From the NCBI GenBank assembly GCA_002256395.1, contig NKJG01000010.1, positions 16,761 to 80,760 on the forward strand: a stretch of DNA of 64,000 bases, written 5' to 3'. This document shows, piece after piece, positions 43,569-53,128 of the stretch; within the stretch, counting starts at the first letter, position 1, and each line of letters begins with the position of its first letter. Both the position numbers and the translations under genes were made by a program. Below the pieces are notes generated by a model, which was given only the letters and a program-made list of their open reading frames with translations, was not told the DNA's origin and did not search any database. The stretch comes from Bacteroidetes bacterium B1(2017). Lineage in GTDB: Bacteria > Bacteroidota > Bacteroidia > UKL13-3.

Positions 43569-44751
43569 AACGGGCAATTTTTAATTTGGGTACTCGAAGG
43601 GTCATGTTGCTGGTATTAATCAACTGACGATCGTCTTTACTAGCTAATTCAATGCTTATGCCATCTTCAAACAAGAGAGCGGTTAAGGCAAAGAACTTAT
43701 CGGTTTCAATTTTTTCGTAATCGCTACGTAGGGTCAAACCGCACCACTCAAAGAAACTATCTAATGGCAATTGATCCATCATCCGTGCTTTGTATAAATC
43801 TTTATTAAAAACCCACTTATCGCTCAGCATGGTTGGGTCTTCTAAGAAAATGGTTTCATCAATCGCAAATTGTTCTAAGTACTCTTTTGCGTTTAAGTAC
43901 ATATCATTACTATACGGGTAGGTTCGCTCTACCTTAAACACCTTAGGCAATGGCGCTCTATGCGGTTGTTTTAAGAACTCTATCCAACCCGTAAGTATTA
44001 TAGACTCGGTACGTATGCGTTCAATTAATGGCAATAATTCATTGGTTAGCATTTTTGATTGGCGCAATAAATCGTCGTTGGTTTGAACCAAAAAGGTATA
44101 GAGCTTTTCAAATTGCAAACGAATTAATTCGTCCTCAAAATTTAACCTACGAACGTTAACATAATTAGAGATATCAAACAATTTGTTGGTAATAGATTCA
44201 ACATGATTGATATCTAAAATATTATTCAAAGGTGTAATGTAGTAATCAATCCAAAAGCTGGCTTTGCGCACTTTCTCTTGGTAATCGAGCTTTTCTACAT
44301 TTGATTTTAACTCGCGTGTTTCATTTAATAAGCGAATGGTATTTTTCTCAACCGCCTCGCTAAACTCTTTTATCTCGTTGTATAAATCGCCTATGCGCTG
44401 ACCCAAGATGAGTTTATCTTTAGAGATGCCCTCGCGAATTTTTCGAAACAATACCGAAATAGATTGCTCATATTTCTGAATGGTTTCGGGCAATAGCGGG
44501 CGAAACTCATTTAAGATAAATTCAAATAATTTGTAGTATGTATCTCTAAACTCGTAATCGTCGCCCAGTTTGCGAATAATTTTATAATCGAGTAATTGAG
44601 GCAAAATTTCTTCGCCACGCTCCTTCATAATTTCTTGAAGGCGTTCTTTTCTAATCAAGCCATCGCTGGTTTGAATATCAAATAAATCTTTCAGGCTATC
44701 AAAATATCCAGCCAGAAAGTTGAGTATGGTTTTTGGTTCTGCTTTGCTCAT
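43555..44751 (-). CDS. MksF-like kleisin subunit
   Basis: A 398-residue, mostly helical protein. The N-terminal ~75 residues read like a winged helix (LLDYKIIRKLGDDYEFRDTY). A long helical middle follows (LNETRELKSNVEKLDYQEKV), then a C-terminal domain of mixed strands. No catalytic motif is seen. Its place between an SMC-like ATPase and a small KITE-like protein fits the MksF kleisin that bridges SMC heads. It starts 12 bases after the SMC-like stop. Sequence similarity within MksF families is low, so context carries much of the call. Confidence 0.65.
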   Translation of the reverse strand: MSKAEPKTILNFLAGYFDSLKDLFDIQTSDGLIRKERLQEIMKERGEEILPQLLDYKIIRKLGDDYEFRDTYYKLFEFILNEFRPLLPETIQKYEQSISVLFRKIREGISKDKLILGQRIGDLYNEIKEFSEAVEKNTIRLLNETRELKSNVEKLDYQEKVRKASFWIDYYITPLNNILDINHVESITNKLFDISNYVNVRRLNFEDELIRLQFEKLYTFLVQTNDDLLRQSKMLTNELLPLIERIRTESIILTGWIEFLKQPHRAPLPKVFKVERTYPYSNDMYLNAKEYLEQFAIDETIFLEDPTMLSDKWVFNKDLYKARMMDQLPLDSFFEWCGLTLRSDYEKIETDKFFALTALLFEDGISIELASKDDRQLINTSNMTLRVPKLKIARYGIS

Positions 44752-44763
44752 TTCAACCTCCCA

Positions 44764-47412
44764 TTAATTAGCACTTGCATTACGTTCGCCATACATGGCA
44801 TTTACTTTTTCGTTGATATTAATTTTGCCTGCATTTGGATAGATAAAATAGTATTTACCAAAGCCTGCTACAGCATCTGGCGCAGCAAAAATTGGAATAA
44901 AATTATGCTCCTTGCAGAACCTTACTAACTCAGGCCTATTTTGTTTATCAATAGTGGCTACCTCATCAATAAATAAGGCAATTCTATTTTCATCATCAAA
45001 AATGGCCAAGCGATTAATAATGGTCATAATAATAATCAAACGAATCATTTTATCTGTTCCATCCGATTCTATTTGCTCATTTAAATCAACACGCTTGCTT
45101 ACTCCTTTGCGAGTAAGATGAAGGGTAATATCAAATAAATCATCAAACTCAATTTTCTTACCCGAATCTAAGTAAGCATCCAATACTTTTAAGTTCTCTG
45201 AATGATCAAACTCAAACATTAATTGTCCGCGCACCGCTTGAATTTGGCTAATCTTTTTCACTTCATCTACCAATCTCTTATTGTCTTCTAACTCTATGGT
45301 AAGCGATTCAATATCCGAGATTTTTGCTTGCGATAATTTGGTATTAAACTTATTATAAACAAACTCTTTAAACTCATCGTAACGCTTTAACAAAGTATAG
45401 GCAGGGTTTGCAAATTGAGCCGAGATATTTTCTAATAAACTCGAAATAGAACGTTCTTTATCATCAATTAAAGCAATCTCTTCTTCAACGTATTTTATAA
45501 AGTCCATTTCATCGGCAAAGGTGCTTTGTAATTTATCACGCAACTTCTCAAACAACTTGTCTTTACTGGCTTTTAGCTCATGTCTATCGGCCATATTAAT
45601 TTGTACTTTTTTGTATAAATTATCTAAGTCGTCTTGCGATTCAAACTCCTCTCCTACCAAACCATAAGTATCTAAGGTTTGTTTGTATTCTTGAAGCTCT
45701 CTAATTCTACGCTCGCGTTTATCTTTATCTACAATTAAGTCTTGAACCTCCAGTTGGCGCTTCGCAATATCCTTTGCTAACTTAGCTTGTTCGGCTTCAA
45801 TTTTTTGCTTCTCTTCGTTTAGAGTTTGAAGGTCTTGTTTTAATTTATCAATGGCCTTAATTAAAGTTGGCTTCGATTTAATCTTTTGAATCTTCAGTTT
45901 AATCCCTTCAATTTCGGCATTAATAGCCTGTAGCTCTAGCGTTGATTTTTCTAGGTCTTTGGCAACTTCATACAAAGCTTCTTGGCTCTTTAATTCTGTT
46001 TTGGCGCCTGCCAATTCATCCTTAATTTCTTCAACTGATTTAAAATCTTCAAAATGAATATTCTTGGATAAATCTATTTCACCATCAAAAATCTTAAGCT
46101 TTTCAGAAACCTTGTGAATAGCTTTTAAAACTTGATCGCCAGGTAAGCTCTTAACTTGTTCGCTTAAAATGCCATTTAGCATTTTGCGATTTTCCATATT
46201 GCCCGAGATTTTATTAATTAATAAATCGCCATAGTTTTTAACTTGGTTTTCGTATCTCACAACGCTGTCGCGCAATTGGGCAATGCGGTTATCAATCATG
46301 CGGCTATTCAATTTCTGAATCTCCACCATGGTAATTCTAGATTCTATTTCCTTACGTTTTTGATCGTAATTCTCTAAGCTCTCGTTTAGCAACTCAATAG
46401 GGTCAAACGAATTAATTACCTTAATTTCTATTTCTTTTTCATTAAGCAATTCGGCCTTGCTATTTATTTCGGTCTCCTTGTTTCCAATTTTTCGGTCAAA
46501 ATCGGCCTTTTGCGGAATTAAGTTCTCGTTTATCTCTGTATTAATGCGTGCAATATTTTGATTGCGTTCAGCCAACTGACTTTGCAGAGTAGGGAGTGTG
46601 CTTTCGTAATTTGCATTAAAGGCATAAAAGAATTGGTGAATAATTCTTGCCTTCGCATTGTATTGGCTTACTACTTCTCTAAACTCATCAAACTCATTCT
46701 TCACCGATTTAAGGTTACGAATTTCATTGTTAATTTTCCTTAAATCAATGATATCTTTCTTATTCTTTTGCGAGAAATTTAAGACTTCATTTTCCCTGTT
46801 ATCGGCAACAATTAAAGCTTCCTTCAGGTTTTTGTTGGTAATTAGTTTGGTATTAATTAGGTATCTGTAGATGCGAGAAAAGTTATTGCTTAAACCTTCT
46901 GTTTTCACATTATCATCTAACCATACTACGCCATTATTTCTGCGGCCACGTTGGTAAACGGTATTAAATACTTCGCGCTTATCTTTAAATGGAATAAACT
47001 CCACTCCGTCTTTCGCCAAAGCCTCTTGAACCTCGTCAAACTTTAGGAGTTTCTTATTTTCATCTACAAAATAATGCTCTTTGTATTCGGTATTAAAACG
47101 GTAATACTCTAGCTCCGAATCGCCATTACGTTTAACTAAAATGCAGTAGTATGATTTCTTAAAAATCTCAAATACTATATAGCTTTGATTTGGGTTTGGA
47201 AAATAATGGTGTAAGGTTTCTTTATCGCCTCTACGCTGACCACTAAAGGTCATTTTGTTTCCATCAATAATAAAAAGGAAATTAAGGGCATAAATAAGGG
47301 TACTCTTCCCAATATTGTTAGGCCCAACTAGTTGCAGGCTATCACAATCATTAAGTCGAATCTCTGCCTTACCATAAACTTTTGAATTTAAAATGGTTAG
47401 TGAAGTTAACAT
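44764..47412 (-). CDS. MksB-like SMC ATPase
   Basis: An 882-residue SMC/Rad50-type ATPase. Walker A is GPNNIGKSTLIYAL (about 30-43). Two long coiled coils (about 225-480 and 510-720: ERNQNIARINTEINENLIPQ, LQTLNEEKQKIEAEQAKLAK) flank a short hinge-like part. A non-canonical signature region ESDGTDKMIRLIIIMT precedes Walker B ALFIDEVATID. The signature with GT instead of SGGE recalls the MukB/MksB side of the family rather than canonical SMC. It would organise or extrude DNA with the two partners downstream. Related Wadjet systems add a Toprim nuclease (JetD/MksG) against plasmids; none is seen here. Confidence 0.75.
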   Translation of the reverse strand: MLTSLTILNSKVYGKAEIRLNDCDSLQLVGPNNIGKSTLIYALNFLFIIDGNKMTFSGQRRGDKETLHHYFPNPNQSYIVFEIFKKSYYCILVKRNGDSELEYYRFNTEYKEHYFVDENKKLLKFDEVQEALAKDGVEFIPFKDKREVFNTVYQRGRRNNGVVWLDDNVKTEGLSNNFSRIYRYLINTKLITNKNLKEALIVADNRENEVLNFSQKNKKDIIDLRKINNEIRNLKSVKNEFDEFREVVSQYNAKARIIHQFFYAFNANYESTLPTLQSQLAERNQNIARINTEINENLIPQKADFDRKIGNKETEINSKAELLNEKEIEIKVINSFDPIELLNESLENYDQKRKEIESRITMVEIQKLNSRMIDNRIAQLRDSVVRYENQVKNYGDLLINKISGNMENRKMLNGILSEQVKSLPGDQVLKAIHKVSEKLKIFDGEIDLSKNIHFEDFKSVEEIKDELAGAKTELKSQEALYEVAKDLEKSTLELQAINAEIEGIKLKIQKIKSKPTLIKAIDKLKQDLQTLNEEKQKIEAEQAKLAKDIAKRQLEVQDLIVDKDKRERRIRELQEYKQTLDTYGLVGEEFESQDDLDNLYKKVQINMADRHELKASKDKLFEKLRDKLQSTFADEMDFIKYVEEEIALIDDKERSISSLLENISAQFANPAYTLLKRYDEFKEFVYNKFNTKLSQAKISDIESLTIELEDNKRLVDEVKKISQIQAVRGQLMFEFDHSENLKVLDAYLDSGKKIEFDDLFDITLHLTRKGVSKRVDLNEQIESDGTDKMIRLIIIMTIINRLAIFDDENRIALFIDEVATIDKQNRPELVRFCKEHNFIPIFAAPDAVAGFGKYYFIYPNAGKININEKVNAMYGERNASAN

Positions 47413-47492
47413 GCTTCTGTCTCAGATTTAATGAGGCAAAATACATATCAAAAGGCACAAGAAACCCACAAAGAATTGACATTTGGGAAATA

Positions 47493-47580
47493 CTGGCAGC
47501 TGGCTTCTGGCTCCTAGCAGCTGGCAAAAAGTTATCTACCTTCCAAGAGCCAGAGGCCAGTAGCCAGAAGCCAGAAGCGG
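47493..47580. repeat. AGAAGCC word inverted repeat
   Basis: CTGGCAGCTGGCTTCTGGCT and its complement AGCCAGAAGCCAGAAGCGG flank a spacer containing AAAAAGTTATCTACC. The pair could form a hairpin between lepB and the MksB-like gene. Same family as 940-970 and 3011-3063. Confidence 0.7.
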
Positions 47581-47592
47581 CCTTTAGGCCTA

Positions 47593-48996
47593 TTAATTAA
47601 TTCCTCTAAACAAGCGGTTCCAACGTACTTTTTTAATTGGATTGGTGGCAAATTTATCCCAACTCATCCAAACAAATAAGGCTTTACCAACAATATTGGT
47701 TTCAGGCACAAAGCCCCAGAACCTACTATCGGCGCTATTATGACGGTTATCGCCCATCATAAAATAGTAATTGTATTTAAACGTATAGCTTGTAATTTCG
47801 GCTCCACCTAAATAGAACTTTCCATTTTCCATTTTAAAATCAGGGTTATTTTCATAAACCATAATTGCCCTGCCATATAAATAATAATGGAGGCTATCTA
47901 ATTTAATGGTGGCGCCAGCTTTAGGAACATAAACGGCCCCAAAATTATCTGCGTTCCACTTTAACTTATCATAATACGGGAAAATACGAGGGTCTCTTCC
48001 ACCTTGTGAATACCTGAATGAATCAACCTTTAAAATTTTAGGGTCGTTTCTTAAACGTTCGGCAATTTTGGTTGAGGCAGGATAAACAAAAATCATCCCA
48101 TCATCATGCACATTCTCCACCATATCATTGATATTGATATCGTATTGAGCTAGATATTTCGTAAACTTTGGTTCATCAATTCTACCTGTGCCATCAACAA
48201 AATAGCTTTGATCAAACTTCAACACATAGCCGTATTGCATATTAACAGGCTTGTCGGCTAAAATTCCATTAACGTATACATCTCCTTCTACAACTTGTAT
48301 GCTATCTCCAGCTATGGCTAAACAGCGCTTGATATAGTTTTCCTTTTTATCAAAAGGTCGGCCATCTTCATATGGGTAATTAAATACCACCACATCGTTA
48401 TTCTTTACCTCTGTTAAGGCAGGCAAACGCTTATAGGGCATTTGCATAAAGCTTAAGTAACTAGGTGTTGAATCGGTTAAAGGCAAAACATTATGCGAAA
48501 AAGGAAACGATAAAGGGGTTACAGGTAACCTTGTTCCGTAATGAAATTTACTTACAAATAAGAAATCACCTACTAATAACGATTTCTCCATAGAAGGTGT
48601 AGGAATGGTATAGGCTTCTATAAAGTATGAACGTATTACCGTAGCGGCAAGGGTGGCAAACCATAAGGCATCTGCCCATTCATACACCATGGCATTATCT
48701 GGCTTATCAACTATTCTAACAAGAGACAAAACAAATAAGGCACAATAAATAAATGGAGAAACTATAAATGCAAGAATTCTGGTAAAGTAAAGTACAATTA
48801 AGGCACAACCATAAACTACATTAAGTAATGCCATGCCAATGCTTGAACCAGCACTTAAATAAAAACCAAAGATGAGTATATTTAATAAGCACCAAACGCC
48901 TACAATTATCCATTGACTGCGGCTAAATTCTTTTGGACTTTTATAATAATAATCGAAGGTAGATTTAAGGTTAAAGCCTGATGATTTCTGTTGCAT
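47593..48996 (-). CDS. lepB: Signal peptidase I
   Basis: A 467-residue membrane-anchored serine peptidase that removes signal peptides from exported proteins. Four or so hydrophobic segments occupy the first ~115 residues. The catalytic serine is in [20 protein letters not shown] (about 128-147), the catalytic lysine in [20 protein letters not shown] (about 219), and the late family motif is [20 protein letters not shown]. The long insert between them, and the length near 460, are normal for Bacteroidota. It stands 89 bases downstream of dapB on the same strand. Confidence 0.95.
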   Translation of the reverse strand: MQQKSSGFNLKSTFDYYYKSPKEFSRSQWIIVGVWCLLNILIFGFYLSAGSSIGMALLNVVYGCALIVLYFTRILAFIVSPFIYCALFVLSLVRIVDKPDNAMVYEWADALWFATLAATVIRSYFIEAYTIPTPSMEKSLLVGDFLFVSKFHYGTRLPVTPLSFPFSHNVLPLTDSTPSYLSFMQMPYKRLPALTEVKNNDVVVFNYPYEDGRPFDKKENYIKRCLAIAGDSIQVVEGDVYVNGILADKPVNMQYGYVLKFDQSYFVDGTGRIDEPKFTKYLAQYDININDMVENVHDDGMIFVYPASTKIAERLRNDPKILKVDSFRYSQGGRDPRIFPYYDKLKWNADNFGAVYVPKAGATIKLDSLHYYLYGRAIMVYENNPDFKMENGKFYLGGAEITSYTFKYNYYFMMGDNRHNSADSRFWGFVPETNIVGKALFVWMSWDKFATNPIKKVRWNRLFRGIN

Positions 48997-49085
48997 AATT
49001 TTTTATGAATGTAACGCAAAGTAATGCGTACAAGTTTAGTATAAATGTAATTTTGTAATAAGCGGCAAGTGAAAAGAATGAAAGG

Positions 49086-49844
49086 TTATTTTATAATCTC
49101 ATCTAAATTTAAGATGTCGTCCATGGTATAAATTCCTTTCTTACCAATAATCCATTCGGCAGCTAATAGCGCTCCTTTAGCAAAACCATATCTAGATTTT
49201 GCATCATGAATAATTTCAATGCTATCAATTACCGATTCGTATTTTACTCTATGAATTCCGGTAACATCACCTTCTCTGTAACTTTCAATTAAAAGTTCAT
49301 GGGGTTTTACGCTTTGCGAAGGTTGATCCTTGCCAAAAATTAAACGCTCGCGAATGGCTGTTTTATCAGGCATCTCGTCCATTATATGTTTGGCTAAACT
49401 TAAAGCAGTACCACTTGGATGATCCTTTTTTGCGGTATGATGAACTTCTTCAATCATTACATCATACGAATCGAAATGGGCCATCATAGAGGCTAAAATT
49501 TTATTCATTTTATAGAATAAATTTACGCCAATACTAAAGTTTGTGCTATGCACTAAAGCCTGACCTTCGGCAAGGCATTTGGCCTTAATTTCATCAAATT
49601 GATCATACCAACCGGTGGTTCCAACTACAATGGGTATTTGGGCTTCAAAACATTTTAGGATATTATCTACAGCAGCAGTGGGCATGCTAAAATCAATGGC
49701 AACATCCACATTTTTTAAACTTACTGGCATAAAATCGTAAGCGTTTTCAAGGTTTACCTTGTAAACAATTTCATGGCCCTTTGAGACAGCAATTTTTTCA
49801 ATAGCCATTCCCATTTTACCATATCCTAATAATGCAATCTTCAT
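49086..49844 (-). CDS. dapB: 4-hydroxy-tetrahydrodipicolinate reductase
   Basis: A 252-residue NAD(P)H-dependent reductase of the lysine/diaminopimelate pathway. The Rossmann loop is LLGYGKMGMAIEKIA (4-18), PIVVGTTGWYDQF follows, and the catalytic His/Lys region is EEVHHTAKKDHPSGTALSLA. The C-terminal half gives the tetrahydrodipicolinate-binding domain. Length is normal. It supplies diaminopimelate for peptidoglycan and lies just upstream of lepB. Confidence 0.95.
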   Translation of the reverse strand: MKIALLGYGKMGMAIEKIAVSKGHEIVYKVNLENAYDFMPVSLKNVDVAIDFSMPTAAVDNILKCFEAQIPIVVGTTGWYDQFDEIKAKCLAEGQALVHSTNFSIGVNLFYKMNKILASMMAHFDSYDVMIEEVHHTAKKDHPSGTALSLAKHIMDEMPDKTAIRERLIFGKDQPSQSVKPHELLIESYREGDVTGIHRVKYESVIDSIEIIHDAKSRYGFAKGALLAAEWIIGKKGIYTMDDILNLDEIIK

Positions 49845-49988
49845 GCGGTGTGTATGAGTTTATTCAGAATCAAAAACCAAAAATCAAATTCTGTTCGTCC
49901 ATTTGGTTCGAACCTAATAAAAGTAAGGGTAAATTTAGATGTTTCAAAAAAAAATATCAAAAAGGCTCAAAAAATCACCGTAAACTGG

Positions 49989-50552
49989 CTAAAACCTGAA
50001 CTTAAGGTTAATTCCAGTGCTATATCCAGTATACGAATAGCGATAGTCGGGTGTTATTTTTAGGGAAAGTTTATCACTCACATCAAATTCTTGCAAATGT
50101 GCATCCACAGCGGCATCAACCAAATTAAACACGTACCAACCAGCCAATCCAATAGCAGATAAATCTCTTGATTTGCGGTAACTTTCACGCAGGGTATAGA
50201 GCATTTCTTCTGGCACATTGGCATATTCTAGATTGGTAATGGGTTGCCCATTTATGCTTTGAATATAAGATGCACGCACATCGCCATACAACTGATTATA
50301 GAAAATAAAAGAGTAGGTTAATGCTCCAAAACCAACATAAATAACCGGCACCTTCCAATAGCTCTTATTATAAATTTGTCCGCCACCAGGAATAATGGAA
50401 TATAAGGTAGCCTTTTTTACATGGCTCATTTCCTTCTTTTGATTTGGGGTAACCAACTCAGTGGGCTTCTTTTCTGGATTGGCTTGCTGCGCACTAGCAG
50501 AAGGGCCAAACAGAAATAGCACAGACAAAAATAAGAGGGTGTTTTTTATCAC
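49989..50552 (-). CDS. DUF5683 domain protein, exported
   Basis: A 187-residue protein with a signal peptide (MIKNTLLFLSVLFLFGPSASAQQ) and the DUF5683 core KKATLYSIIPGGGQIYNKSYWKVPVIYVG, a Gly-rich pair of membrane-inserting helices. A second hydrophobic helix (LSAIGLAGWYVFNLVDAAVDA) and a barrel-like end (GISTGINLKFRF type) follow. The start is GTG and overlaps the parB stop as GTGA, so the gene is coupled to parA-parB. The function of DUF5683 is unknown. Conserved linkage of this family to parAB is something I recall for Bacteroidota, not something shown by this sequence alone. Confidence 0.8.
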   Translation of the reverse strand: MIKNTLLFLSVLFLFGPSASAQQANPEKKPTELVTPNQKKEMSHVKKATLYSIIPGGGQIYNKSYWKVPVIYVGFGALTYSFIFYNQLYGDVRASYIQSINGQPITNLEYANVPEEMLYTLRESYRKSRDLSAIGLAGWYVFNLVDAAVDAHLQEFDVSDKLSLKITPDYRYSYTGYSTGINLKFRF

Positions 50553-51445
50553 AATAAATCGATGATACGTTTTAAATCTTGTTGTGATTTAAATGGAATA
50601 CTTACCATACCTCTGCCGCGTTCATCGGCTTTAATTTTAACTTTGGTATCTAATTTCCCACTTAAGGTTTTTTGATATTCAACAAAACCTGTAGGCAATT
50701 CGGCCTTCTTTTTGGCTGGAATAACAGGTTTGCTTTCGTCGTCTTTTCTTTCGTGAGCAGCTCTTACCAAGTTTTCTACTTCTCTTACAGATAAGCCTTC
50801 TTCAAGCATTGTTGTAAACAAATACTGTTGCTCATCGGCATTATCAATATTAATAATGGCTCTGGCATGACCCATTGTAATTTGAGCATCTCTAATGGCG
50901 GCCTGAATATTATCTGGCAACTTCATTAAGCGCAAATAATTATTAACGGTAGAACGGTTTTTTCCAACGCGCTCTCCCAATTGCTCTTGGTTCAGGCTAC
51001 ACTCATCTACCAAACGCTTATAACTAAATGCAATTTCCATGGCATTTAATTCTTCACGTTGAATATTTTCAATTAGCGCCATTTCCAACATTCCTTGGTC
51101 ATCGGCCAAACGAATAAAGGCAGGAATATTGGTTAAACCAGCAATTCTTGCAGCACGCGTTCTGCGTTCACCACTAATAATTTGGTAGCTATCGTATCCT
51201 AATTTTCGAACAGTAATTGGTTGAATAATACCATGAACTTTTATGGATTCTGCTAATTCATTTAAAGCCTCTTCTTCAAACTCCTCACGCGGTTGGAACG
51301 GGTTGGCTTGAACCTGGCTAATTGGAATTTCACTAATAGAGTGTAATGGCTTCGATTCGGTTGCCGTAATATCTGTGCTTGCATTTTCAAGCAAGGCGCT
51401 TAAACCTCTTCCTAGGGCGTTTCTTTTATTGGTAGGTGTACTCAT
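50549..51445 (-). CDS. parB: Chromosome-partitioning protein ParB
   Basis: A 298-residue ParB/Spo0J protein that binds parS sites and loads as a CTP-dependent clamp. N-terminal ALGRGLSALLEN is typical. The ParB/CTPase domain contains QANPFQPREEFEEEALNELA and GERRTRAARIAG, the HTH is SLNQEQLGERVGKNRSTVNN, and the C-terminal dimerisation region ends SQQDLKRIIDLL. It is between parA (26 bases) and the DUF5683 gene (overlap). Confidence 0.95.
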   Translation of the reverse strand: MSTPTNKRNALGRGLSALLENASTDITATESKPLHSISEIPISQVQANPFQPREEFEEEALNELAESIKVHGIIQPITVRKLGYDSYQIISGERRTRAARIAGLTNIPAFIRLADDQGMLEMALIENIQREELNAMEIAFSYKRLVDECSLNQEQLGERVGKNRSTVNNYLRLMKLPDNIQAAIRDAQITMGHARAIINIDNADEQQYLFTTMLEEGLSVREVENLVRAAHERKDDESKPVIPAKKKAELPTGFVEYQKTLSGKLDTKVKIKADERGRGMVSIPFKSQQDLKRIIDLL

Positions 51446-51470
51446 CTCTTCTTCTCTTTCTATTCTTCAA

Positions 51471-52277
51471 TTAATTTAATTCGTGATTCGATTCCATCAT
51501 ACTGGTTTTTGTTAAACCATTTTTATGTAGCAATTCTTTGGCCAAGTTTAAATAATTAACTGCGCCTTTGCTTTCGGCATCATGAGTAATAACGGCAACT
51601 CCAAAGCTAGGTGCTTCGCTAAGTTTGGTATTACGTTGGATAATGGTATCAAAAACTAAATCTTGGAAGTGCATTTTAACCTCCTCTACCACCTGGTTGC
51701 TCAATCGCAAACGCATGTCGTACATGGTTAATAACAATCCTTCAATTTGTAATTCTGTATTTAAATTGGTTTGAATAATTTTAACGGTATTCAATAATTT
51801 TCCTAAACCTTCCAAGGCAAAATACTCGCATTGAACCGGAATGATTACTGAATCGCTAGCCACTAATGAATTGGTGGTAATTAAACCTAAGGAAGGCGAA
51901 CAGTCTATGATCACAAAATCATAGTTGCCTTTAATTTTTTCCATCGCGTGGCGCATAATACGCTCACGATTTGGTACATTAATCAATTCAATTTCGGCAC
52001 CAACTAAATCAATGTTCGAAGGCAGAATATCTAGGTAGGCGAAATCGGTTTTAATAATGGCATCTTTTGCAGGCACCTCATTTACCAATACTTCATACAA
52101 ACCGGTACGCACATCCTTTGGGTCGAAACCTAAACCAGATGTGGTATTGGCCTGAGGATCGGCATCAATAACCAAGGTTTTAAACTCAAGTACAGCTAAG
52201 CTAGCTGCAAGATTAATAGCGGTAGTGGTTTTACCTACTCCCCCTTTTTGATTTACAATTGATATTGTTTTACCCAT
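51471..52277 (-). CDS. parA: Chromosome-partitioning ATPase ParA
   Basis: The ATG at 52277 is preferred to the track start, because it gives the canonical MGKTISIVNQKGGVGKTTTAINLAA and leaves a four-base gap to the upstream stop; 268 residues. Deviant Walker A is KGGVGKTTTA, the A' motif is VIDADPQANTTSGLG, and Walker B is DFVIIDCSPSLGLIT. With ParB it segregates the chromosome. It is in an operon of MBL-fold hydrolase, parA, parB and DUF5683. Confidence 0.95.
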   Translation of the reverse strand: MGKTISIVNQKGGVGKTTTAINLAASLAVLEFKTLVIDADPQANTTSGLGFDPKDVRTGLYEVLVNEVPAKDAIIKTDFAYLDILPSNIDLVGAEIELINVPNRERIMRHAMEKIKGNYDFVIIDCSPSLGLITTNSLVASDSVIIPVQCEYFALEGLGKLLNTVKIIQTNLNTELQIEGLLLTMYDMRLRLSNQVVEEVKMHFQDLVFDTIIQRNTKLSEAPSFGVAVITHDAESKGAVNYLNLAKELLHKNGLTKTSMMESNHELN

Positions 52278-52281
52278 TTCT

Positions 52282-52962
52282 TTAGATGGTGAATTGCTCA
52301 CCAATTTTTAATAATTTCAAATTTATTTGCTTCTCGGCAAACGCCGCTATCGCTTTCTCGTGATCAATTTTTATTAATCCAAACGTATCGTAATGGATTC
52401 CTATTACCTGCTTACAGTTTAAAAAGCTAGCAGCCATTGCAGCATCTTCCATACCCATGGTAAAATTATCGCCAATAGGCAATAAAGCCCAGTCTATTTG
52501 GTGCATTTCGGCCAATACTCTCATTTCTTGAGTTAAGGCTGTATCTCCGCTATAATACACGTTTATCGAATCTGTTTCTAGCAAATAACCTGCTGCCACT
52601 CCACCGTATGATCCATCGTCGAAACTGCTGCTATGAGCGGCATAAGTCATTTTTATACTGCCAAACTCAAACACTTTTTTACCTCCTAGGTTCATGGGAT
52701 GAACATGGGTATGGCCTTGTTTTATTAGCCAATTAGTTAGTTCAAACGAGCCAATTACAAGGGCTTTGGTCTTTTTAGCTAAATAAACCAAATCACCAAT
52801 ATGATCGCCATGTGCATGAGAAACTAAGATATAATCGGCCTCTATAGCGTCTATATTTATTTCTTTGGCCAATGGGTTGCCACTAATAAAAGGATCGAAA
52901 AGCAATTGCTTTCCAGAAACCTTTATAGTAAAACAAGAATGACCAAAAAATTGTATCTCCAT
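52282..52962 (-). CDS. Metal-dependent hydrolase, MBL fold (UPF0173-like)
   Basis: The ATG at 52962 (MEIQFFGHSCFTI) is the usual start of this family; 226 residues. The metal site is SHAHGDHIGD (HxHxDH), with later ligands GDTAL and IGIHYDTFG. The enzyme family is uncharacterised; members are cytoplasmic MBL hydrolases. It is immediately upstream of parA, so it shares the transcript; a link to partitioning is not implied by the sequence. Confidence 0.9.
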   Translation of the reverse strand: MEIQFFGHSCFTIKVSGKQLLFDPFISGNPLAKEINIDAIEADYILVSHAHGDHIGDLVYLAKKTKALVIGSFELTNWLIKQGHTHVHPMNLGGKKVFEFGSIKMTYAAHSSSFDDGSYGGVAAGYLLETDSINVYYSGDTALTQEMRVLAEMHQIDWALLPIGDNFTMGMEDAAMAASFLNCKQVIGIHYDTFGLIKIDHEKAIAAFAEKQINLKLLKIGEQFTI

Positions 52963-52967
52963 AATTC

Positions 52968-52998
52968 CGTGAAACACTTAAACCTGTTGCGTGAAACA
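52968..52998. promoter_or_regulatory. Two CGTGAAACA words (parS-like half sites)
   Basis: CGTGAAACA at 52968-52976 and again at 52990-52998, 22 bases apart in the same direction. This equals one half of the bacterial parS consensus TGTTTCACGTGAAACA. The left halves are degenerate. It lies directly upstream of the hydrolase-parA-parB operon and could be a weak ParB site or a regulatory site. Confidence 0.3.
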
Positions 52999-53128
52999 AA
53001 TTTTGTGCTTTTCAAATAACGAAATTGAAAGTGGCAACTAATACACCACGTATCCACATAGGTGTTGATTACTTTTTGCGCTGATTTATTGACTCTTGCA
53101 ATATATTTTTGTCAATGTCGAAAAAAAA

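Noticed and set aside
43029-47412. Complete Wadjet (JetABCD) anti-plasmid system
   Set aside because: No Toprim nuclease (JetD/MksG) gene adjoins the three condensin-like genes; neighbours are aroC and lepB.
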